Shown piece after piece: positions 1-8,562 of a DNA stretch of 22,809 nt (positions are counted from its first letter, which is position 1; each line of letters begins with the position of its first letter). The stretch is taken from positions 1,191,057 through 1,213,865 of the forward strand of contig BLXT01000055.1 of NCBI GenBank assembly GCA_019648995.1, read 5' to 3'. The notes below the pieces were generated by a model. It saw only the letters and a program-made list of their open reading frames with translations. It searched no databases and was not told the origin of the DNA. The translations under genes and the position numbers were made by a program. Source of the DNA: Plakobranchus ocellatus. Taxonomy: Eukaryota; Mollusca; Gastropoda; Plakobranchidae.

Positions 1-1600
1 TTTTTGCGTACTAAAATTTTATTATTATTGTCAACAGCACTTTACTTCATCAAACGCTTTCTTGAGAAAATAAAACCAATAATGTCCACGTGTGCGCGCG
101 TGTGCGCGTGTGTGCATGTTTTTAGACCATCTTTGCAAAAAATCAGCCCATACTGCACTTAAATTTTACCAGGTATCCTTGGAAGTTTTCGCTTATTCGT
201 GACAATTTACACGAGGGCTTCTTAACTTAAATGTTGAGATTGCAGCGTAATTAAGTTCAAACAGTCAGAGGCTCTTAAAGAACTGTCCCAAGTGAGTGTT
301 GAGATGCCCCCTTTTTTTTTTCTTCTTTTAAATGCGAACAAAATAAGGAACCTGAAATTTTTACTTAAGTTAGACCCTTATTTAATGTTTCGAGATGTTT
401 AGAAACAATTATTTTTTATAGCTTTTTTTTTTGTGTGTGTGTGTATTTTTTTTCAAGGTTAGGCATCATCTTTGAGAAGAATAAATTTTAGACAATTATT
501 TCACATAAACCAAAGACAACAAATAGCTTTTTAAGTTTATAAGCCTTGCTTTTTTATATAGTTTTGTCGGAGCTAATGCTGCCGTTTTGTTTTGACCCAT
601 TTATTATATTGTCTCAGTGTGTCGACATTGCCTTTTCAAAATATGAGCTAAACTTATAAAATAGTTTTAATAATACTTATTAGATGATCACAAAGTGAAT
701 CGCAAATCAACTGTCATAAAAATAATTATCAAAAGCAGCGAGGAGTCAATTATGAGAAAATTCCTATCATAATAAGTAATAGTATTAATAAGTATAGTAA
801 CACAGTATAAACCAGAGGGATGGAGAGCTCAGCTATACAGAGATAAAGAGGTGAAGTATTTGCAGTCGACTTGGGAGAGAGGAGGGTAGGCTGATAGTAC
901 TAGGTTGTTACGTGTTGTTCTTTTCAGTGCATAACACTTATTAACAGTGCACGCTTCTTCAAGAAGGTGCTCCAAACTGATAAAATGTGGACTTTGTGTC
1001 CATTGAGAGTGTGCGTCTGCTCTGTTTCGATCATAACTGTGCTTGGGAACACCTCGGTCTCATATTACTTTTCTGACAAAAATCACTGAATTGAAATGCA
1101 TTGGTTGGGGCCGAAATCTAGGTGTGGCTTGATTTCGAGAGGATCGAATAATGGTTTCGAACTTCACCTGTTCTAGGGCTAGAGAGAAAGATTGGATATT
1201 GTTGCTTAATCATAAGTTAAGGAAGAACAGCTGAACGTATACAATACAATTGGCCTTTTTCATGTTATCAAATAAAGAAGAAATACTTCATATAGCTCAT
1301 ATATAATTATACATTCATTAAAATCTAAAATTGGAATGTTAATGAGTATCAATCCATATTGTTGAAGAAAATAATGTGTATAGTTTCAATTCTTTTTCTT
1401 GTTTCTTTGTGTAATGAATTCACACTTTTTTTGACATGTCACACAATATTTGTTTTAAATTAAGAAGAACATAACATTTTTGGAATTCACCTGACAATGA
1501 CAATACAGAGAAGTACGCTACATCTTACACAGAAAATACATTTCCCCAGAACTTTGTAATGGAAGTCGCAAAAAGAAAATGATTTGATTTTTGTATATAG
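1..1600. other. AT-rich intergenic DNA, no gene seen
   Basis: No open frame of coding character was found on either strand. The stretch holds a (TG/CG)n tract at 87-118, a short (GT)n at 432-444 and several T or A runs. Around 655-797 there are loosely complementary AT-rich segments built on taataagta-like words. They are too degenerate and low in complexity to call a MITE. No tRNA-like box pair or splice-bounded exon was convincing. Confidence 0.6.
87..118. repeat. (TG/CG)n dinucleotide microsatellite
   Basis: Alternating purine-pyrimidine run mixing TG and CG steps, ending in tgtgcatg. Sequences of this kind can adopt Z-DNA and are length-variable. No gene association is visible. Confidence 0.85.
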
Positions 1601-1609
1601 CCAGTCCAA

Positions 1610-1697
1610 ACCAAGGTGATCTCAGGCTTTCGGGCCCTCTATCAAGCCTGCAGATCTCACGGTATACTCACTAGCCACTGTGCCATCGACGCCCCGC
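1610..1697 (-). repeat. Possible tRNA-derived SINE head
   Basis: Read on the minus strand, the segment contains TGGCACAGTGG, an exact match to the RNA polymerase III A-box pattern (TRGYNNANNNG). About 25 nt further on is AGGCTTGATAG, and then GGCCCGAAAGCC; both are degenerate B-box-like words (consensus GGTTCGANTCC). This order and spacing fit a decayed tRNA-like head as found in animal SINEs. It is not an intact tRNA gene: the arms do not pair into a cloverleaf by eye. A similar string, gatctcagg followed by an atcaa-containing pyrimidine-rich piece, recurs at about 6912, which suggests a family. The 3' part and tail of the element are not defined. Chance matches to short boxes remain possible. 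Confidence 0.4.
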
Positions 1698-1882
1698 AAA
1701 AAGAAAAACCGCACATCCTTGGAAGTAGCCTTTAAAAAAACTAAATCCCGACTCAAGCTTACCCACCCTCTCAGACAGACATGCATTGACAAAGACAAAA
1801 GAATTGAACGGTGCAATTTAAAGTTCATGGAATCTGCCGGTCAAGGCCAGGCCTTCATTGTAACAACTGACAAACGAGCCTT

Positions 1883-1894
1883 TCAGTGTATACT
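1883..1894. repeat. Left copy of 12-bp target-site duplication
   Basis: The plus-strand word tcagtgtatact occurs here and again, identically, at 4299-4310. The two copies exactly bracket the minus-strand retrotransposon. This copy lies at the element's 3' end, directly beyond its ATG-repeat tail. A perfect direct repeat of this length is typical of target-primed reverse transcription. Confidence 0.85.
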
Positions 1895-1902
1895 CATCAT
1901 CA

Positions 1903-3249
1903 TCAAGTGCCTTGCTTGTAAGCGTTGGCGATCATGTCCCTCCACAAATCCCTATCTTTTACGGGGGCCAGTATATCTGACACTTTTCCTGGTCCAAGAC
2001 ATGTGGCCAGTCCATCCATTATCTTCTCCCTTTGTCTTCCTCTGCCTCTTTTTCCTTCAAACTTTCCTGTTGTTACCAAATGTTCCAGTTTTCCTCTTCT
2101 CATCACGTGGCCCAGAAAGGTGGCTTGACGTTTCCTTATAGTTCTGACCAGTGATCTTCTTTTATTAGCTTCATTCAGAACTCTCTCATTTGTTTTCTTT
2201 GCGGTCCAAGGTATCCGGAGCATTCTTCTCAGGTACCACATTTCTGTTGCTTTTAGTTTATTTTGAATTTGCTTTGAGATTGTCCATGCTTCGCATCCAT
2301 ACATTAGAACAGGTTCTATGTAGCACTGGAGGGCTCTTTTCCTCGTTTTGATGGAGATGTGTTTATTTGTCAGGATTGTTTTCATCTTTTGAAAGTTGAT
2401 CTTTGCCTGAGCAGTTCTTGCTGATATTTCTCTGTTTGTTTTGCCATCGTTTGAAATTATTGTTCCTAGATATTTGAACTTTTCTGTTTGTTTGAGTTTT
2501 ACTTTATTATTGATGAATATATCACATTTTGGGGATTCTTGTTTGCAACTGATTACCATCACTTCTGTCTTTTTACTGTTCAGTTCTAACCCTTTCTTTC
2601 TGCTTTCTTCTTCAACGATATTTAGAAGTTTTTGCAGGTCTTCTTTGTTTTCAGCTATTAGCACTGTGTCGTCTGCACATCTTAAGTTGTTTATGTTCTG
2701 CCCGCCCACCTTAATTCCTGGGTGATTCTCTAAATTTCGCATGATTATCTCACTGTAGAGGGAGAAGAGATCTGGGAAGAGAACACAGCCTTGCCTAACG
2801 CCTTGTTTTATATCCTGAAATGTGCTGGGTTTTTTTTCGATTCTCATCTCTGCAGTTTGTTCCCAGTACGTGGTTTTTATTATTCTTAAGTCTTTTCCAT
2901 CAATGTTAATTTGTCTCAATTCCGTTATTATCTCATCGTGGCGTACTCTGTCAAAAGCTTTGGTGTAATCAATGAAACACAGATATACATCGTTTTGTAC
3001 TTCTAGGGCGCGTTCAATTAAGGTTCGCAGGATATATATTGCATTTGATGTTCCTTTATCTTCTTCAAATCCGCACTGTTCTTCTGCTATTTCTGGTTTT
3101 ATTTTGTTCCTTATTCTCAGCATTATGATCTTTAGCAGTATTTTGGTGATGTGACTCATGAGGCTGATTGTTCTGTGTAATTCACATTCTGTTGCACCTG
3201 GCTTCTTTGGCAATGCAATGAATATAGACTTGGATAAATCTGTTGGAAT
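1903..3249 (-). pseudogene. Reverse transcriptase palm and C-terminus (retroelement fragment)
   Basis: This is the 3' coding part of the retrotransposon, open from just after an in-frame TAG (3250-3252) to a TGA at 1903-1905. The first 12 codons (IPTDLSKSIFIA) lead into LPKKPG. The apparent start at 3213 is a TTG leucine codon and not a translation start. Counting from that TTG: FIDYTKAFD at 80-88 (palm motif A aspartate), QGVRQGC at 137-143, CADD at 179-182 (motif C; the family usually has Y/FADD, so Tyr to Cys here), KTEVM at 215-219 and KYLG at 247-250. The C-terminal third has the aromatic and basic blocks of endonuclease-RT elements, not an RNase H. The upstream TAG and frameshift mean this copy cannot make the full protein. 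It is not a host gene. Confidence 0.9.
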
Positions 3250-4033
3250 CTACCCTGTGTCATAAATTTCGTTCCGAAGATGTGTGACTTTTCCAATTCC
3301 AAAATCTTCAAGGGCCTCTATTAGTTCTACCGAAATGTTGTCTGGGCCTGTTGCTTTTCCATGTTTCATCTTTTTTATAGCTGTTTCTACTTCGTCCTTC
3401 ATGATAGGGGGGCCTGCAAAATTATTCTTCATGATGTTGTGATCTTTTCTGTCATCTTTAAAGAGTTCTCTTATGTATTCTGCCCACCTCTCTAAAATTT
3501 TTTCTTTATCGATTATGATATCACCGTTCATTGCTTTTATACACCCAGTTGATAAGAATGTTCTCTTTCCTGTGATTTCCTCAATGTTTCTGTACATTGT
3601 TTGTGGTGCATATTTTCGCTGCTGCTCTATTTCTTTGCATTTCTCATTGATCCAGTTCTCTTTTGACATATTGAATTTTTCTTGCACTTTTTTGTGTATT
3701 TGCTCATATTTTTCTTTATTGCCCTTAGCACATCTCCTTTCCTCCATCAAGTTTAAGATTTCATCTGTCATCCATTTTTGCTTTGCCTTTCTTTTTGCCT
3801 TTGGGATCACCTCTGTAGCTGCTTCCATTATTGCCGATTTGAAGTTTTCCCATTGTTGTTCTACCTCCTCTGCATCTCCCAAGGCTTCAAATTTATTCTG
3901 GACTGAGATTTGATATTTTTCCCTGATGGTTTGATTTGTTTTTAGTATTGCCAGATCAAATTTGATGTTCGTGAAAGGTTTGCTATTTTTCTTTAGTTTT
4001 AATTTGAGTTTGCCTACCACTGGGACATGGTCA
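3250..4033 (-). pseudogene. Retroelement endonuclease tail, linker and RT fingers
   Basis: This is the middle part of the retrotransposon reading frame. It opens with DCYSDHVPVVGK, in which SDH is the conserved catalytic end motif of APE-type endonucleases. A lysine- and glutamate-rich linker follows. Next come the RT N-terminal blocks WAEYIRELF and KHGKATGPDNISVE, the latter typical of the fingers region of non-LTR RTs. The frame ends at TAG (3252-3250), and the very next codons continue the same protein without a frame change. The TAG is therefore a point nonsense mutation, perhaps from a tryptophan codon. The upstream end is joined to the preceding fragment by a frameshift at the SDH motif. 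Confidence 0.88.
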
Positions 4034-4298
4034 CTGTAACAATCCGCACTTGGGTATATTTTTTGCCAATAGCAATGCGTTTCTATATCTTTTAGATATC
4101 ATCATATAGTCTATCTGGTTTCTGGTCTCGTCACCAGGGCTTTTCCATGTCCATTTTCTCCTTGGAGGTTGTTGAAACCATGTGTTTCCCACTATGATAT
4201 TATTTGTTTGACACCATTCAATTAACTTCTCACCTCGCTCATTTCTGATGCCCAATCTATGTTTTCCTACAACAATATCATCTACTTTGTATATCATC
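4031..4298 (-). pseudogene. Partial APE-type endonuclease (retroelement 5' fragment)
   Basis: The fragment encodes LGIRNERGEKLIEW, NNIIVGNTWF, RKWTWKSPGDETRNQIDYMM and ISKRYRNA. These are the standard central blocks of the endonuclease of RTE/BovB-like elements, with TW.SP and NQIDY the hallmark words. The first part of the domain, including the N-terminal metal-binding residues, is absent because the element is truncated at the target-site duplication. The frame runs into TGA at 4033-4031. The expected SDH motif continues at once in another frame, which places a small deletion at about 4030-4040. Confidence 0.88.
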
Positions 4299-4310
4299 TC
4301 AGTGTATACT
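4299..4310. repeat. Right copy of 12-bp target-site duplication
   Basis: This is the second identical copy of tcagtgtatact, at the truncated 5' end of the element. Bases outside the repeat differ between the two ends, so the duplication is 12 bp. Confidence 0.85.
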
Positions 4311-5605
4311 ACTCTCCCTTAATATGTCCCTTCTATCACGTACCAAAATAAGGCTGCCGATGAGACCACACCTTCATCTTAAACGTGGTACATAAAAGCA
4401 GAAAATACTACAATATCACTTTATCAGTGCGTTTCCTAATTTGAAACGGCCAGGTCTAGTTTTGCCGCTAACCTAATAATGCTCTCTTTTTTTTAACAAA
4501 AATTAGATCTATTTTGATATGGCTAACAATTGCTTGAAGAAGAGTTATACGTGAGCCTTTTTATTTTTATTGATAATCCGACTACAAGCACTGAAGTGGA
4601 AACGAAAGTGAGAAGCATAATTTTAGAGAAAACTACACTGATACGTGTAGCTCAAAACTGAAAAGTTGACTTCGACAGTCTATGCAACAATATTTTTTTT
4701 ATGAGTATCTACGATTCCCAAAAATATTAAACACAATAAACATGGTACATGTATACGAACGAGAATTTCTCACGTTCATTTTTGACACATGAAAACCAAC
4801 AAAACGTGAGAGAAAACCGTTTGATAAACAACACGTAAGCCTACAAGTACAACCACGACACGATTTCGAGCTGGAAGCACAGCACATTTTCCAAATTGGA
4901 ACAAATTCACACAGAGGCATATCGCTGAAGGTATAAAATATTATTTGCTTATAAATATTTCAGAGAAAACTAGAAGTGGAGCCTCCACTTTGGAAGCGGC
5001 TGTTGAGCGCCTGTGACCTCTGGATGATCAACTTCCTTTGCGCATCGTCAAATTTGTTTACCTGAAGGTCAAGGTCACGATCGAAAGGACGCCGTGCCTC
5101 TTTCTCCTCTTTCTCTCCGCGCTCCTTTCTCTTCTTTTTCTCCTTCTTTTCTTTCTTCTGAGAAAAAAAAATAGAACTGGGTTAGATTCTAATGCAAGGA
5201 TTGGAGGTTGGAACTGAAGAATCAGATCGTTTCTTTCAAAATGCTTCACTGCTTGTTGTTGTTGTTTTTTGTTCTTTAACTGCTTCCGATCATAAATGGT
5301 TGATTTTGCATGTCAGGCTGTTTTGGTCGTTTTTCTCTGAATTTGCTGCTTAAAGATAACTTTTCGAGTAAAATCTTGAAAATCACTAACATGATAATAT
5401 ACTAACCAATATGAATGGAGTCATTAAGTATGCTAATTTACATATTTGTGTATGCAGCTGCCGAGTTGGATGCTGTGAGTACTAGAATTGATGATGATAA
5501 ATTAATACTGATATAGAATTACTTTATGATAACGAAGATAACACGAAGAACGCTAGATAAACCAGAGGAACTGATTATGAAGAATACGTCACAACGATAA
5601 CAATG
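4311..5605. other. Intergenic DNA with polypyrimidine block, no gene seen
   Basis: The DNA is AT-rich and has no credible ORF. Short minus-strand frames at 4699-4920 and 5058-5249 show low-complexity or unstructured composition. At 4757-4815 overlapping inverted repeats (gaacgagaa, ttctcacgttc, aacgtgaga) could form alternative hairpins. At 5066-5077 two AGGTCA words abut directly, in the form of a nuclear-receptor DR0 element. A polypyrimidine run, seen as an Arg/Lys-rich frame in reverse, covers about 5098-5158. Confidence 0.55.
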
Positions 5606-5607
5606 AA

Positions 5608-5658
<51 letters not shown>

Positions 5659-5660
5659 GG

Positions 5661-5699
<39 letters not shown>
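5608..5699. repeat. (GAT)n trinucleotide microsatellite
   Basis: About 30 GAT/ATG units with two GGT interruptions. Smaller tracts of the same motif sit at about 5483-5491, 6200-6213 and 6244-6263. The motif matches the 3' tail of the retrotransposon at 1895. No retroelement body adjoins any of these tracts as far as I can see. Confidence 0.95.
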
Positions 5700-5700
<1 letters not shown>

Positions 5701-6906
5701 TGGAACGTTTTTATGATTGGGTCATTCGTTTTTTGTTTTTGCTTTTTCATACATGGCCTCATTGCAAAATGATAGAATTATAGTTGTTTTATTTTTTAAC
5801 ATATTTTTTTTTAATATGGCCCACCATTAATGATACGAAAATATCGTAAAAAAATTGTTTAAACAAGCAAAAGTGAGACTACTCGCCATATTTTAACCCG
5901 GAAGCAGAGTATTCAACAAATTGCACTGCGTCATCATTTTGTGTTGCACGAGAGTTTAAACACGCTGGGTAAAATGTGATGTGCAAAAAATGGTTATGCT
6001 TCAAAATGGGCATGATTGCAAGTATAATTTTATAATAAATTAATTATCCTCACGTTCTTCATTTTCATCATGGTGCACATTTGGTGGCGTTTCAATTGTT
6101 AAGATTTGGGATAGCACGTTATTCAGTGAGAAACTCGTTTAAAATAATTTAAAGTTCAATGTAATACATAGTGGATAGAAATTGGTAATTGTAACATTAA
6201 TGATGATGATGATCGCGACATGGTAAAAATCATTAGATAAGGAATGATGATGATGATGATGATACCGATATTAAAACTAAAAACTTAACACATAAGGGCA
6301 TATATGTTCTTATCCAACTACCAGTCACTGTTATCAAAGCAAACTACATTACTACATATAAACTTAAGAGTTTAAAAAGTCGTTTCCTAATTCATGTGCA
6401 TAAAAAGAGCCTTTCAATCTATCCAGCTTTATAAAATTAAGTGGATTTTTAGCACATACAAAAAATATGTAATCTTTGACAAAAATATGATTTGCTAGAA
6501 TAAACGGGCAACAAAATAAGGCAAGGTATCAAATTTTTTTCTTTTTTTTATACGCTTTCAGTCAAGTCAGCTCAGTTTTATTGTCTTGCCAAGAACACAC
6601 TGTTTATACGTGCATGATCAAAACCTTCCGATTTATAAGGATATATAAAAGAATAATAACTTAATTTTTTTAAAAATTAAATGGGTTGGAAATGGACCCG
6701 AGAATTCATCAAAATACGTTGTATAAGGAAATTCATTCATTTCCATTTTATATAAACAGTGTAGCATACAGATGGGCAACATGTAGCCCAGGTCTACCCA
6801 AATTTTCTGGGGTTGCCGGACAGAATAAATTTAAAACGATTTCTCTGCTTGTGTTTCTGTCATTTTTGTTCATTTTATTTGTGTAGTTGGCCTATTCAAC
6901 TTATTT
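5700..6906. other. AT-rich intergenic DNA, no gene seen
   Basis: It contains the short GAT tracts at 6200-6213 and 6244-6263, and otherwise AT-rich sequence with T and A runs. The only open frame of any length (6686-6886, plus) encodes an unremarkable peptide with a hydrophobic end. It lacks splice or start context and is not called. Confidence 0.55.
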
Positions 6907-7000
6907 ATGTGATCTCAGGTTTGTTGCTCCCCATCAAACCCAGCTGATTGACAGGATTTGAACTTGCGGCAGAAGGCTGGCCTATCTGAAGAATTCAGAG
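6907..7000. repeat. Possible second SINE-like relic
   Basis: Starting at about 6912, gatctcagg followed by a pyrimidine-rich piece with ccatcaaaccc parallels the segment at 1618-1650 (gatctcagg, then ctatcaagcct). Further on, GGATTTGAACT is the reverse complement of a good pol III B-box (AGTTCAAATCC). No clear A-box partner was found. The resemblance is partial and judged by eye, so the call is tentative. Confidence 0.25.
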
Positions 7001-7059
7001 CGAGTTTGCAAATCCCGTCATTCTTAGGCTCACGGACTTGTAATACATTTATTAACGTT

Positions 7060-7800
7060 TTGATTCTACATACATGTATTTATTTCCCTAATTATAATTG
7101 GGAAATTAATATCATTTTTAATTGCAAGTACAATATTTTTTGTTCATTTCTATAACAAAATGAAGGGCATGCGCTTGCTTATTTTATAGATTTCATTTAA
7201 TTCTTTGCAACGGCACTTTTCTGTCATTTTTCAAAAGATTAGTAAAAGACATACATGTACATCCTAGACTATCTTTTATTGATTTTGAAGAACTTAATAG
7301 CTTTTGGCTTTTTCGCTGAAACACCCAAGCTTAGCCACGTAACAGCAAAACACAAGAAAAGTGTTCTAGACCAAGCATGTAGAGTGTATAGTAAATTTAG
7401 TATGTTTTCCACTGTCATATTTTAGATAAATAGGCAAAACGAAGCCCCCAGATCAAAAACTGCCATAGATAGTGCACTGTTCAAAGTGTTAGTCAAGACA
7501 TTATTGAATAGAACGAGTCATTATGTTCAGCTTGTTTCGGTCAATTGGGTAGGAGCTTCAAACTTCTAGTTCCGCTTAGAAAACCTGCATTTTATGAAGC
7601 AAATGGGATTCTGATACTGATAGAGAAACAGACAGCAGTGATGACCTTTGTGAGCTTACGCCCATTTGAGGATAAATTAAAAAGAGTCTTTCCTGAAGAC
7701 CTTCTAATGAAGAGATAAATCTCGCCATATCTTACCACTGCTCATACAACAACACTTACAATGAAAACTACCAGTAGAGGTCATTTGAAAAACACGAAAT
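7060..7800. other. Intergenic DNA, no gene seen
   Basis: Mixed AT-rich sequence without ORFs, repeats or recognisable elements. It probably separates the retroelement-rich left part from the downstream end of the BEN-domain gene. Confidence 0.5.
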
Positions 7801-8324
7801 ATTGAGTGACTGACAGTTTTATTGACAGAGATATGACAACCATTGCACAAACAACATCATAGAGATGCCAAAAGAGTTATCTTTTCGTTTCAGGTGTACA
7901 TTGTTTTACATGCAGACAGGCTTTAGAGTTTGATAATACTACAAGTACACAGTTAAGAAGAGAGTCCATTTAAACTTCATTCTCTGACACATTCTCAGCA
8001 TTTGCCTGTAATACATGGGGAAAAAATTCATACAGTGGTTGTTACTGGTGATTAAATAATTTAAAGAAATGGGAGTGTACATTTATGATTTAACAAACAC
8101 AAAGTAACAGTAGCAACTTAAATAACAACGTATATTTTTTTGTAAAAAGTGTTCATAAAAATCAGGCAAATGTTTTACAATGTAGATAGCGAGTAAGAAA
8201 ATCAAAATGCCATATATTCCAGTGTAAAATCAATACAATATACTCAGACACGGCATGAAGTCATTTTAACAAAAAAGAGGATTAGACTAACACACAGGTA
8301 AAAATGGTGTGGCTGCCCTAAATG

Positions 8325-8343
8325 AAAAAAAAAAAAAAAAAAA
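8325..8343. repeat. A19 homopolymer followed by G-rich run
   Basis: An uninterrupted A run is followed by agaggggtggggggg. It is a simple-sequence tract with no element body attached. In the minus orientation of the gene it is a C-rich then T-rich stretch of the putative 3' UTR. Confidence 0.85.
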
Positions 8344-8562
8344 GAGGGGTGGGGGGGAGAGAAGACAAACATCCAGAAAACCAGTGAATCCATTGATAAA
8401 ATATTAAGCAAAAATTGTGCAAAGGGCAATGAATCATTAATCAAAGATATAATGGACAAGAATACATGTATATATAGAAAGCTGCAATTTTTCTGCATTT
8501 CTTTCCACATGTTATGATCACCAAACCCTACAAACTTTCATGTAAAGCAAGACAAGCACTAA

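Larger units (their letters stand above)
1895..4298 (-). mobile_element. 5'-truncated RTE-like non-LTR retrotransposon
   Basis: This is an insertion of about 2.4 kb on the minus strand. In sense order it has a partial APE-type endonuclease, a linker, a reverse transcriptase palm and a C-terminal region with the WTI...RRMLRIPW and FLGHVMRR blocks common in invertebrate endonuclease-RT elements. It ends in a short ATG repeat (minus-strand ...cttgatgatgatg) that overlaps the stop codon, so the 3' UTR is only about 8 nt. A minimal 3' UTR with a trinucleotide tail is characteristic of the RTE clade. The 5' end falls inside the endonuclease domain, as expected from incomplete reverse transcription. 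A perfect 12-bp duplication flanks it. Two lesions break the frame: a frameshift near 4030 and a TAG at 3250-3252. So few lesions and an unmutated duplication suggest a fairly recent insertion. The clade call is from motif style; a Jockey-group relative is the alternative. Confidence 0.88.

Noticed and set aside
655-797. Loosely inverted AT-rich arms suggesting a MITE
   Set aside because: The arms are low in complexity, match only in pieces, and lack clear terminal repeats or a target duplication.
1610-1697. Functional tRNA gene
   Set aside because: A- and B-box-like words are present, but no cloverleaf pairing or intact acceptor stem is seen.
1680-2141. Plus-strand 153-codon open frame
   Set aside because: It overlaps the retrotransposon RT on the opposite strand and the SINE-like segment, and it has no domain or splice context. 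It is an antisense shadow, as are the plus frames at 2441-2725 and 3473-3913.
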